8,774 nt of DNA from Desulfobacteraceae bacterium (lineage in GTDB: Bacteria > Desulfobacterota > Desulfobulbia > Desulfobulbales > Desulfobulbaceae). The DNA lies in NCBI GenBank assembly GCA_022837185.1, contig JALHJD010000115.1:1-8774 (forward strand), in the 5' to 3' direction. Made by a program: the position numbers and the translations under genes. Below are positions 1 to 6,265 of this stretch, piece by piece (within the stretch, counting starts at the first letter, position 1; the number at the start of each line of letters is the position of its first letter). The notes under the pieces were generated by a model, which was not told the origin of the DNA, searched no databases, and saw only the letters and a program-made list of their open reading frames with translations.

Positions 1-1414
1 TTGCGGCCATGGAGGCGTGGGACATGACCAGGTCGGCGCCGGCGGCGTGCAGGACGTTGATGTTCCTGTCCAGGGTGGCCCGGCTGATAATCTGGATGTC
101 CGAACGCAGGCGGCGGCAGTAGATGGTGAGGTAAATGTTGACATCATCGCTGTGGGTGGTGATGAACACCGAGGCGGCCTCGTTGATGCCGGCCTTGACA
201 AGGGTTTCGTGGTCGGCGGCGCTGCCGACGATGATGTTGGCCCCAACCGCGCCGAGCCGAGGGTTTTTTTCCACAATACGGTGCGGAACGTTCTGCCCCC
301 GCAGGGAATTGGCGGCGGCCATGCCCACCCGTCCGCCCCCCAGAATAAGCACGGGAGCGGAAACGCCGCTGGTTTCGCCCACATACTTCCCGTAGGCTTC
401 CAGTTGCTCCTCAGAGCCTGCCAGCACAAGCACGGTGCTCGCTTCTATGCGCGTTTCGGGCCTGGGAAGGCTGAAGCGTCCCCGGTTCCACAGACCGACG
501 ATGTTGATGCCGGTGGCCTGTCGCAGGCCTATTTCCCTGATGGTCCGGTTGACCAGAGGTGTGCGCATGACCGGAGCTTCGGCGATGACCAGATTTTCAA
601 AGCGGCCGATGACGTTGGAGCGGGTTTGCGCCCCCAGGGTGCGCCTGGCCAGGGACTGCCCAAGCATGCTCATAAATTGGAATACATGGCTGCACCCGGC
701 GAGCAGGAGGATGTCCACGGAATCGTCCAGGTCGGCATTTGCGGCAATGGGTACCTCCGGCGCGATTTCCCGAACCGTGTAGGCAATGGTGGTATTTTTC
801 ATGTCATCATTGACCGCCAGCACCAGGGCCGCCCTGTCGGCATGGGCCCGATGGTAGGTGTCAGGGTCGTCAAGTTCGCCGACCAGCACCTTGTAGCCCT
901 GGTCCACCAGGTCAAGGGCCTGCTGCACGTCCGGCATAAGGATGACGTAGTCGTAATGATAGTGGCGCAGACGTTCCACCAGGGCAATGGTGATGGGATC
1001 AAAGCCGGTGATGATGACATGATTTGCAATCTCCTCGGTCAGATGCCGGGGGGCGCGGGACTTGCTCTGGGCCTCGAGAAAGGGAGCGTAAAAAAACTGG
1101 ATAAAGGTGAAGGGCAGCATGACCAGGAGAAAAATGATCCCGGAAAGAAGCACCAGGATGGAAAAGGCCTTGCCGATGTCGCTCTGGAAGGTGATGTCGC
1201 CGAAACCAAGGGTCGACATGACCGTGAGCGTCCAGTAAAAGCCGGTGATGAACGAGAATTCGCGGCCTTCAAAATCCATGATCACATGGAAAATGAGACT
1301 GTAGCCCGTGATGAACAGGCCGAGCACCAGGAGGAATTCCGCCAGGGAGCGGATGTTGCGGCGCGTCCGGCGGTCCCGCAGCAGAAATAGTATCTGGGCG
1401 GGGAGATATTTCAT
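1..1414 (-). CDS. Two-TM potassium channel with tandem RCK (TrkA-N/TrkA-C) domains, 3' end outside window
   Basis: Ligand-gated K+ channel subunit of the inner membrane. I read 471 codons from the ATG at 1414 to the window edge with no stop, so the C-terminus is missing. Residues about 27-46 form TM1. The selectivity filter is TLGFGD (residues 68-73), the usual variant of TVGYGD, and TM2 is about 83-109. A first RCK Rossmann domain starts near residue 131 but reads GFDPIT where a glycine-rich nucleotide loop is expected. A TrkA-C-like segment follows (around 250-335). A second Rossmann domain near residue 352 has an intact GGGRVG loop followed by an acidic strand end (VEKN). An AAAGGG Shine-Dalgarno lies 8 nt before the ATG. 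The gene starts 30 nt after the second YeeE/YedE gene on the same strand, so it is probably the last member of that operon. The family call is firm; the regulating ligand is unknown. Confidence 0.93.
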   Translation of the reverse strand, partial: MKYLPAQILFLLRDRRTRRNIRSLAEFLLVLGLFITGYSLIFHVIMDFEGREFSFITGFYWTLTVMSTLGFGDITFQSDIGKAFSILVLLSGIIFLLVMLPFTFIQFFYAPFLEAQSKSRAPRHLTEEIANHVIITGFDPITIALVERLRHYHYDYVILMPDVQQALDLVDQGYKVLVGELDDPDTYHRAHADRAALVLAVNDDMKNTTIAYTVREIAPEVPIAANADLDDSVDILLLAGCSHVFQFMSMLGQSLARRTLGAQTRSNVIGRFENLVIAEAPVMRTPLVNRTIREIGLRQATGINIVGLWNRGRFSLPRPETRIEASTVLVLAGSEEQLEAYGKYVGETSGVSAPVLILGGGRVGMAAANSLRGQNVPHRIVEKNPRLGAVGANIIVGSAADHETLVKAGINEAASVFITTHSDDVNIYLTIYCRRLRSDIQIISRATLDRNINVLHAAGADLVMSHASMAA

Positions 1415-1444
1415 GGCTCTATCCCTTTGCTGACCGGAGCAAGA

Positions 1445-1975
1445 TCAGATTTTTTTCTTTTCGAACCAGAAAAAGAGAAGAATGACCCCGATCCAGACAG
1501 CAGCGGCGGCCAGCCACGGCGACACCCCGATCGTTTCCGCAATCCCCACCTTGCCCAGGTCCTTCCAGGCATGAACCGTCGAGAGGAAGAAGGGGTATAG
1601 TTCGGCATACAGCGCCGCTCCGGCGATCATGCCGAAGATCGCGAACAGGGCGTGCCAGCGCCCTTCCCCCAGGGCGCCGACCGAGGTGCCGGGGCAGAAG
1701 CCCATGATCGCCCAGCCGCATCCGAACAGGGCCCCGCCGATGACGACCGCGCCGACGTTCATCGGCTTGTGGCTCAGGGTGATGATCTTCAGATCGGCCA
1801 GCAGCAGGATTCCCACCATGCCGACCAGAATCGCCGAGAACATGAATTTGAGTATCGTCATGTCGCGCAGCAGCAGGGCGCCGACCTGCTTGTCGAAGCG
1901 GAGGACCCTGCCTTTCTGCAGCAAAAAACCGAAAAGGATGCCCGTTACCAGACCCAGCCATTGTTCCGTCCCCAT
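1445..1975 (-). CDS. YeeE/YedE family sulfur transporter, second half-size subunit
   Basis: Integral membrane protein of 176 residues from the YeeE/YedE (DUF395) family, whose characterised members import thiosulfate. Visible signs are an N-terminal segment with GILFGFLLQKGRV (12-24), helices around 43-60, 74-94 and 108-125, and the family hallmark FGCGWAIMGFCPGTS (85-98), in which Cys86 and Cys94 are the likely sulfur-handling residues. A last helix (about 154-171) ends in a basic tail, FEKKKI. I chose the ATG at 1975 because AGGAGG lies 5 nt upstream; a GTG one codon earlier (1978) is also possible. The start shares one base with the TGA of the upstream gene (TGATG), so translation is coupled. 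With the preceding gene it makes up the two halves that are fused in full-length YeeE proteins. Substrate is inferred from the family only. Confidence 0.9.
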   Translation of the reverse strand: MGTEQWLGLVTGILFGFLLQKGRVLRFDKQVGALLLRDMTILKFMFSAILVGMVGILLLADLKIITLSHKPMNVGAVVIGGALFGCGWAIMGFCPGTSVGALGEGRWHALFAIFGMIAGAALYAELYPFFLSTVHAWKDLGKVGIAETIGVSPWLAAAAVWIGVILLFFWFEKKKI

Positions 1976-2517
1976 CACGACCTCCTGCGATAGACAAATT
2001 GAGCGACCAGGACGCCGAAGCCGAAAAACATGAGCAGGGCGACCAGTGAACTCATCGATAGTTGCATCATCCCGCTCAGGCCGTGGCCGCTTGGGCAGCC
2101 GTCGGCCATGCGTGCCCCGACCATGGCGACGATCCCCCCGAAAAATGCCCCGAAAGCGCGCTTGCCGACGGACGGCCCGAACCGTTCCCGCCAGGTTGGC
2201 GGGACGCTTTCCAGAGCAAAGCTTCTGTCGCTCAGGGAGGAGCCCAGCGCCCCCAGGAAAATGCCCGCCACCAGCATATACTGCCAGTCAATCTTGATCT
2301 TGGTTTTGACAAAGTATTCATTGGCGGCAACATGCTCCATGGCAACCGACCGTTCGAGAAAACCGGCGGCCCGGACAAAGGTTGTCGATGCGCCGATGTA
2401 AGTGGTCTTGCCCAGCAGCATGGTGGTCGCATAAGCCGAAACGACAGCCAGCAATCCCACCAGAGCCCCGGCGAGGTAGGGGTTCCATCCGCCGCCCGCT
2501 GTAGTTTTCCGATCCAT
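1975..2517 (-). CDS. YeeE/YedE family sulfur transporter, first half-size subunit
   Basis: Membrane protein of 180 residues from the YeeE/YedE (DUF395) family. Hydrophobic segments lie at about 14-35, 79-96, 122-136 and 152-176. The conserved motif GARMADGCPSGHGLSG (134-149) places the family cysteine at Cys141. The open frame extends to an ATG at 2568. I chose the ATG at 2517 because GGGAGG sits 7 nt upstream and the extra 17 residues do not resemble the family. It is the first gene of a unit driven by the promoter at 2610-2639, leaving a leader of about 85 nt. Its stop overlaps the start of the second half by one base, which fits a 1:1 heteromeric transporter. Thiosulfate is the best guess for cargo from known family members; the sequence alone does not prove it. 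Confidence 0.9.
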   Translation of the reverse strand: MDRKTTAGGGWNPYLAGALVGLLAVVSAYATTMLLGKTTYIGASTTFVRAAGFLERSVAMEHVAANEYFVKTKIKIDWQYMLVAGIFLGALGSSLSDRSFALESVPPTWRERFGPSVGKRAFGAFFGGIVAMVGARMADGCPSGHGLSGMMQLSMSSLVALLMFFGFGVLVAQFVYRRRS

Positions 2518-2609
2518 CGATTTTCCTCCCTTTGCAGTGATCCGGCTGCCGACGGAGATCGGGGACAACCCGTCCTCGGAACCGGGATCGTGACAAGGTT
2601 CATGGAAGA

Positions 2610-2639
2610 ATTATACGCCTTAACCCCAGGGCAAGTCAA
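2610..2639 (-). promoter_or_regulatory. Sigma70-type promoter of the YeeE/YedE-K channel unit
   Basis: On the minus strand a TTGACT -35 box (2634-2639) is followed after 18 nt by a perfect TATAAT -10 box (2610-2615). Transcription would start near 2603, about 85 nt before the ATG at 2517. It lies in the 227-nt gap after the DUF362 gene, and I see no convincing intrinsic terminator in that gap, so some read-through from the upstream operon is possible. Confidence 0.72.
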
Positions 2640-2744
2640 AGTGTAAGCAACGGCTGCCGGGCGAGGAGAAAGGTTCAATCGGCAGGGGATCATTTCGCCG
2701 GGTCGCAGATGGGGCAGGGCCCGATTCCGCCAGGGAGGATGGAG

Positions 2745-3569
2745 TCAGACGGAAACGATCCGCTGCGGCGGCGCCAGGCCAAGTTCATGGTTCACCGAAC
2801 GTATATGGCCGATTTCCTGCCATTTCCTCTTCAGCAGGCCGCTCCCGTAGGCGTCCATGGCCACCGGATCAAATCCGGCCGCCAGCCTGTTGACCGGCGG
2901 ATCGCAGGTCGGCCCCCAGAGATGGGCTTCCGCCATGCCGACGGTCGCGTCAAGCACGGTAAAATCAGGGGTGCGGTACCTGTTGAGGTCGGCGACCGAG
3001 TCCTGGATACGGTGGTGAAATGCCGATTTCTTCCAGCTTCCGCCGGTACGGTAATGTTGCGGTGGGACCAGCCCCATCATGTTCTTCATGGTCAGGGTGA
3101 CCCCGGCCAGGCTGTGTGCCTTGAGAACCGGGACGGAGATCAAAAAGCAGTCAAGCGCCAGGGGGGGCAGATACATTTCCGGCCAGCGCCGGCAGCCGGC
3201 GTTCTCCAGCCGCACAGGTTCCTCGTTGTTCAGGTCGACGAGCTCAACGTCGTACCGGCGGGCCATATCAGTGTAGCCCAGTTCGGCAAAGGCATGGCAG
3301 GTATCATAGCCGGCGGCGCCGGATCCCTCCCCGACGATGATGGGAGCATCGGTGACCACCCTGAGCCGCTCCACCAGGGCGGCGACCAAGGCGACCGGGG
3401 TAGTGAAGGGCGGGGCCAGCGCCTCCACCAGGTTGGGCTTGATGAGTATCGGCCGGGTCGAGCCGGCCAGTATGCTGTCAAGACCTGCACCGGTGATGAT
3501 GCGGTCGATGCTGGTGCTCCACGTGACAAATTCCGTGGTATAAACGATTCCCTGTGTGTTTCCCATCAT
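2745..3569 (-). CDS. DUF362 domain-containing protein
   Basis: Protein of 274 residues matching the DUF362 family throughout. Signature segments are the early PILIKPNLV strand, IIVGEGSG, the central VPVLKAHSLAGVTLTMKNMM, FTVLDATVGM, and AGFDPVAMDAYGSGLL near the C-terminus. DUF362 proteins are uncharacterised or poorly characterised. Many carry an added 4Fe-4S ferredoxin domain, but this one has none: its few cysteines are scattered (TCHAF, GCRRW, DCFLI, TCDPP). No signal peptide is visible, so it is probably cytoplasmic. The ATG at 3569 overlaps the stop of the BadF-like gene by ATGA; a second ATG at 3566 is equally usable. Upstream Shine-Dalgarno pairing is weak, which suggests initiation by translational coupling. 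Function is unknown, but its position points to a role with the BadF-like ATPase and the cysteine-rich protein. It is the last gene of the lptG unit. Confidence 0.9.
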   Translation of the reverse strand: MMGNTQGIVYTTEFVTWSTSIDRIITGAGLDSILAGSTRPILIKPNLVEALAPPFTTPVALVAALVERLRVVTDAPIIVGEGSGAAGYDTCHAFAELGYTDMARRYDVELVDLNNEEPVRLENAGCRRWPEMYLPPLALDCFLISVPVLKAHSLAGVTLTMKNMMGLVPPQHYRTGGSWKKSAFHHRIQDSVADLNRYRTPDFTVLDATVGMAEAHLWGPTCDPPVNRLAAGFDPVAMDAYGSGLLKRKWQEIGHIRSVNHELGLAPPQRIVSV

Positions 3570-4225
3570 GCCGCAGCCGGGTGGTGCCGCAGATGCTCCT
3601 GCAGGCCGGTGAGCAGGACGAACCGTCCCAGGGGGACAACCTGGCAGGGCAGGCAGCCGACGAAAAGGGGATTGTCGCAGAGGCCGCCGGACAGGTACAA
3701 TCTGTCCGGCGAACCGGCAAAACGGTAGGCGTTCATGGCGATACCCCGGACAAATCGGGCCACGGCCTCGGTTTCCGAAAGACCGGCAACCACCGCATCA
3801 AATATATTGCTCATACCCAGCACGCCGCAGGTCACGGGAAAACCCCGGTCCGGTACGGCGACCTCGGTGAAGTCCAGATTGTAGTACCGGCCGAGCAGCT
3901 CGATGGTGAATCCCATGGAGGCCCCGCATTCGGCGTTCCAGCCCATGTCGGCGATCCTGCCCCCCGCGTAGCGGATGAATTTGATGTCGCGGCTGCCGCA
4001 GTCCAGCAGAATGAAATCCGGCTCGTCGATCAACCGCTTTCCGCCCCAGGCCAGGGCGGTCAATTCGTTGATGTGCCTGGTGCTGCGCCGGGCGGCATTA
4101 TGGCCGGTGGCCAGATCGGCGAGGAAATCCCGGTCCAGTTCCCGGGTCGGAGTAATGCGGGGACGGGCGTCACTGCCGGTCTGCAGGATTTTGCAGTATG
4201 AAGTTCCAAAGTCAGCCAGCAGCAT
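3566..4225 (-). CDS. Small BadF/BadG/HgdC-type ATPase (2-hydroxyacyl-CoA dehydratase activase-like)
   Basis: Protein of 219 residues from the BadF/HgdC ATPase family, ASKHA fold. Family members bind ATP and a bridging 4Fe-4S cluster and fire low-potential electrons into a partner enzyme. The order of motifs is preserved: LLADFGTSYCK (2-12) for the phosphate-1 loop, HINELTALAWGG (51-62), LLDCGSRDIKF (73-83) where the family has DIGGQDsK, Cys100 in NAECGASMGF where the family has CaaGTGrF, Cys133 in VTCGVLGMS where the family has CtvFaeSE, and LYLSGGLCDN (177-186). Cys100 and Cys133 match the two cluster-ligand positions. It is shorter than the usual 250-270 residues. I chose the ATG at 4225 because the family begins at this point; an in-frame GTG lies at 4228 and an ATG at 4291. 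It overlaps the cysteine-rich gene by 14 nt. No dehydratase subunits are nearby, so its target is probably not a classical dehydratase. Confidence 0.85.
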   Translation of the reverse strand: MLLADFGTSYCKILQTGSDARPRITPTRELDRDFLADLATGHNAARRSTRHINELTALAWGGKRLIDEPDFILLDCGSRDIKFIRYAGGRIADMGWNAECGASMGFTIELLGRYYNLDFTEVAVPDRGFPVTCGVLGMSNIFDAVVAGLSETEAVARFVRGIAMNAYRFAGSPDRLYLSGGLCDNPLFVGCLPCQVVPLGRFVLLTGLQEHLRHHPAAA

Positions 4226-4979
4226 CACACATTCCAGTATTGCCCCCAACCCCGGATAATTCGAGAAAGGCCTCAATTTTCGCCCTAACACTGTTGCCGG
4301 CCGTTACATCACAGTCCAGGTAAAGGGCCCGGGGATGGAGCCGGGACAGATGGTGGGCCAGGGCTGTTTTGGCGCAGAACGACTGGGCGAAGAACACGGT
4401 CGGTACAGACGGGTTGACATGCATTTCCAGTTCCAGGTTTGCCGGGGTCTTGTTTTCCATGCACCGCGTCCAGCCGTATATGTGGGTGGTATCGGGGAAG
4501 AGGGTGAGGATCGAGAAGTCGCGGGGCGGCACCCCCCAGAATCCCGCCGTCGGAGTGCACGGAGGCAGGGGAGGGGAGGGCTGGTCAACCTGGACGGCGC
4601 GGGTGATGGCCATGAACTTGTCGAACAGGGGCATCCGGGTCCGGCAGATGTTGACACCGAAGGGCCGGTCATCCAGGTTGCGGGTCATGACCACGGGGGT
4701 GTCCAGGATCTCTTCCAGTATCGTCGCCACGTGCAGGGCACAGTCGCATTTTCCGGGTCCGACGTCGATATAGATGCGGTCGAGGTCAAGATACATGGCG
4801 TTGAGGACGACGGTGCGCAGTACGGCGCAATACACCTTCGGCAGGAACTGGGCGCTCAGGTCGATCGCCATGTGGACCTGGGGCTCGTCAAGGTCGATGA
4901 TGCGGCAGGTTCCCGTCTGCAGCTCCCTGATCACGGCGAGCGGCGGCACCCCGACAATGCCGATCCTTTCAGCGGACAT
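4212..4979 (-). CDS. Cysteine-rich protein of unknown function, partner of the BadF-like ATPase
   Basis: I do not recognise this 255-residue protein. It carries ten cysteines (25, 51, 78, 80, 112, 141, 173, 202, 223, 251), including a CDC pair at 78-80, an unusual number for a cytoplasmic protein unless several bind metal or Fe-S clusters. There is no signal peptide and no membrane helix. The N-terminal part (RIGIVGVPPLAVIRE) looks like an alpha/beta domain. The C-terminal part has FFAQSFCAKTALAHHL (196-211) and LYLDCDVTAG (219-228). I chose the ATG at 4979, 2 nt after the lptG stop, with GAGGA upstream. The open frame continues upstream to 5261, but that stretch lies over the end of lptG and is poor in protein-like features. 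Its stop lies inside the BadF-like gene, so the two are translationally coupled. A substrate-binding or Fe-S partner of the ATPase is inference. Confidence 0.75.
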   Translation of the reverse strand: MSAERIGIVGVPPLAVIRELQTGTCRIIDLDEPQVHMAIDLSAQFLPKVYCAVLRTVVLNAMYLDLDRIYIDVGPGKCDCALHVATILEEILDTPVVMTRNLDDRPFGVNICRTRMPLFDKFMAITRAVQVDQPSPPLPPCTPTAGFWGVPPRDFSILTLFPDTTHIYGWTRCMENKTPANLELEMHVNPSVPTVFFAQSFCAKTALAHHLSRLHPRALYLDCDVTAGNSVRAKIEAFLELSGVGGNTGMCDAAG

Positions 4980-4981
4980 TT

Positions 4982-6064
4982 TCAGGAGTCCTCCCGCAGC
5001 AGCAGGTAGATGCCGACGCCGCCGACAATGAAATGAACAGAGGACGCCGCCGCCAGCGGGGCGATGTACCCGGCTTTGGCCAGTGACTGCAGGGTCCCCC
5101 ACAAACCCCAGCAGGCAAATGCCAGCCCGCAGCTGACCGGGATGGCCAGGGAAAGATCCTTGCCCCACTTCCGGTAGACGATGAGCACCAGGGGCAGTCC
5201 CAGCACCAGCAGAGGCAGGCCGAGGAGGATATAGAAGATGCGGCCGTAGAAATCGACCCATGCCTTTGTTTCCTCCCCCTTGGTCTGCTTCTGCTTTGCC
5301 TCGAGAAAAAGTCCGGTCAGGGAAAGCTCGAGGGAGCGATATTGGGGAACGAAAAAATCTTCGGGTTTATCAGGGAAATCGAACTGGCGATAGGGGAAAA
5401 CCTCCACCCGGTACCGTCCCTGTTCGGTGAGCTTCTGCACCTGGCCGTTGAACAATGCCCAGGAGTTGCCCCTCCAGGCCGCCAGGCCGCCAGTAATCAG
5501 GGTTTCGAGTTGGTAATCCTTGTTCCAGGAGGAAAAGGAGAAGTGGTGGAAGGAGTTTTTTTTGGGATCAGGCCTGAGAAAGGAATAAAAACCCTCCTTG
5601 CTCCGGTAGTAGTAGCGGCCGTTGCGGTATATGCCGAGGGGTACCCTGCCCTTGATTTCCTCGTTCCAGATCTTGTTGGTCGAGGCGACCGAAATCGGCA
5701 GAACGAACTGGGACATGGTCAGAAAAAGGAAACTGATTCCCAGCCCGGCGAAGACCATGGGATAGATGATCCGGCGCAGTGGAATGCCGCAGGCCTTGAG
5801 GGCGATGAGTTCATTGGTGTGGTTGAGGATTCCCAGAGTGGTCACCCCGGCCAGCAGAATGCAGACAGGTCCCATCTGCTCAAGGATAAAGGGAATGTTG
5901 AGCAGGAAATATTTCAGGGCCAGGCTCATCGGCTTGCCTTTTTCCAGAAAATTGTCAAATTTCTCAAAAAAATCTATCAGGATGTAGATGGAGATGAATC
6001 CCGCCGTCAGAATGATGAGATATTTGACAAACTGGCGAAGTATGTACCGGTCAAGGCGTTTCAA
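4982..6064 (-). CDS. lptG: LptF/LptG family LPS export permease (LptG)
   Basis: Inner-membrane permease of the LptB2FG complex that extracts lipopolysaccharide and passes it to the periplasmic bridge. It has 360 residues, normal for the family. The start, MKRLDRYILRQFVKYL, is typical of LptG. N-terminal helices lie at about 13-32, 50-80 and 98-124. The conserved NELIALKACGIPLRRI (84-99) follows helix two. A periplasmic beta-jellyroll region fills about 130-265, and three helices close the protein (about 272-291, 304-321, 333-356). The start codon is TTG at 6064: an in-frame TGA lies only five codons upstream, so no ATG start is available, and Shine-Dalgarno pairing is weak. The usual partner lptF is not adjacent, since the upstream gene is divergent. 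It appears to head an operon with the three unrelated genes that follow at 2 nt. Confidence 0.93.
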   Translation of the reverse strand: MKRLDRYILRQFVKYLIILTAGFISIYILIDFFEKFDNFLEKGKPMSLALKYFLLNIPFILEQMGPVCILLAGVTTLGILNHTNELIALKACGIPLRRIIYPMVFAGLGISFLFLTMSQFVLPISVASTNKIWNEEIKGRVPLGIYRNGRYYYRSKEGFYSFLRPDPKKNSFHHFSFSSWNKDYQLETLITGGLAAWRGNSWALFNGQVQKLTEQGRYRVEVFPYRQFDFPDKPEDFFVPQYRSLELSLTGLFLEAKQKQTKGEETKAWVDFYGRIFYILLGLPLLVLGLPLVLIVYRKWGKDLSLAIPVSCGLAFACWGLWGTLQSLAKAGYIAPLAAASSVHFIVGGVGIYLLLREDS

Positions 6065-6120
6065 GGTAATGGCTGCTCAAGCTGGATGCTGGTTTGCGGT
6101 GGACAGAATTCGCTTTGTCA

Positions 6121-6149
6121 ATTATAGGAATACGGTGCCGGGCAACGTG
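6121..6149 (-). promoter_or_regulatory. Candidate proximal promoter of lptG
   Basis: A perfect TATAAT -10 box on the minus strand (6121-6126) would start transcription near 6114, about 50 nt before the TTG. With 17-nt spacing the -35 position reads CACGTT, a poor match, so an activator may be needed or the distal promoter may dominate. Confidence 0.4.
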
Positions 6150-6196
6150 TTGGGAGCGGGCAGGCGGTCTGTCTTCCTCGGTATTTCAAGCTGATT

Positions 6197-6226
6197 ATTT
6201 TACCATCTGCCGCTTGCCGCCGTCAA
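6197..6226 (-). promoter_or_regulatory. Candidate distal promoter of lptG
   Basis: Minus-strand TTGACG (6221-6226) and TAAAAT (6197-6202) are 18 nt apart, giving a balanced sigma70-type match about 125 nt upstream of the TTG. It overlaps the upstream region of the divergent DUF4445 gene, so the two transcription units could influence each other. I see no equally good plus-strand promoter in 6065-6265. Confidence 0.45.
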
Positions 6227-6265
6227 GCATGTTAGTCGCAGACTTCCCTTGAACCACGCTGGTGC

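Noticed and set aside
17..1390. Long plus-strand open frame of 457 codons
   Set aside because: It lies opposite the potassium channel, whose minus-strand translation shows TM helices, the TLGFGD filter and two Rossmann domains. The plus-strand translation is rich in G, D, H and Q with no family resemblance, which is typical of a GC-rich antisense shadow.
2518..2744. Intrinsic terminator after the DUF362 gene
   Set aside because: Several GC-rich short inverted pieces exist on the minus strand, but none is followed by a T tract.
5342..6127. Plus-strand open frame opposite lptG
   Set aside because: The minus-strand product is a clear LptG with its conserved motif and helices; the plus frame shows no domain and would cover the lptG promoter region.
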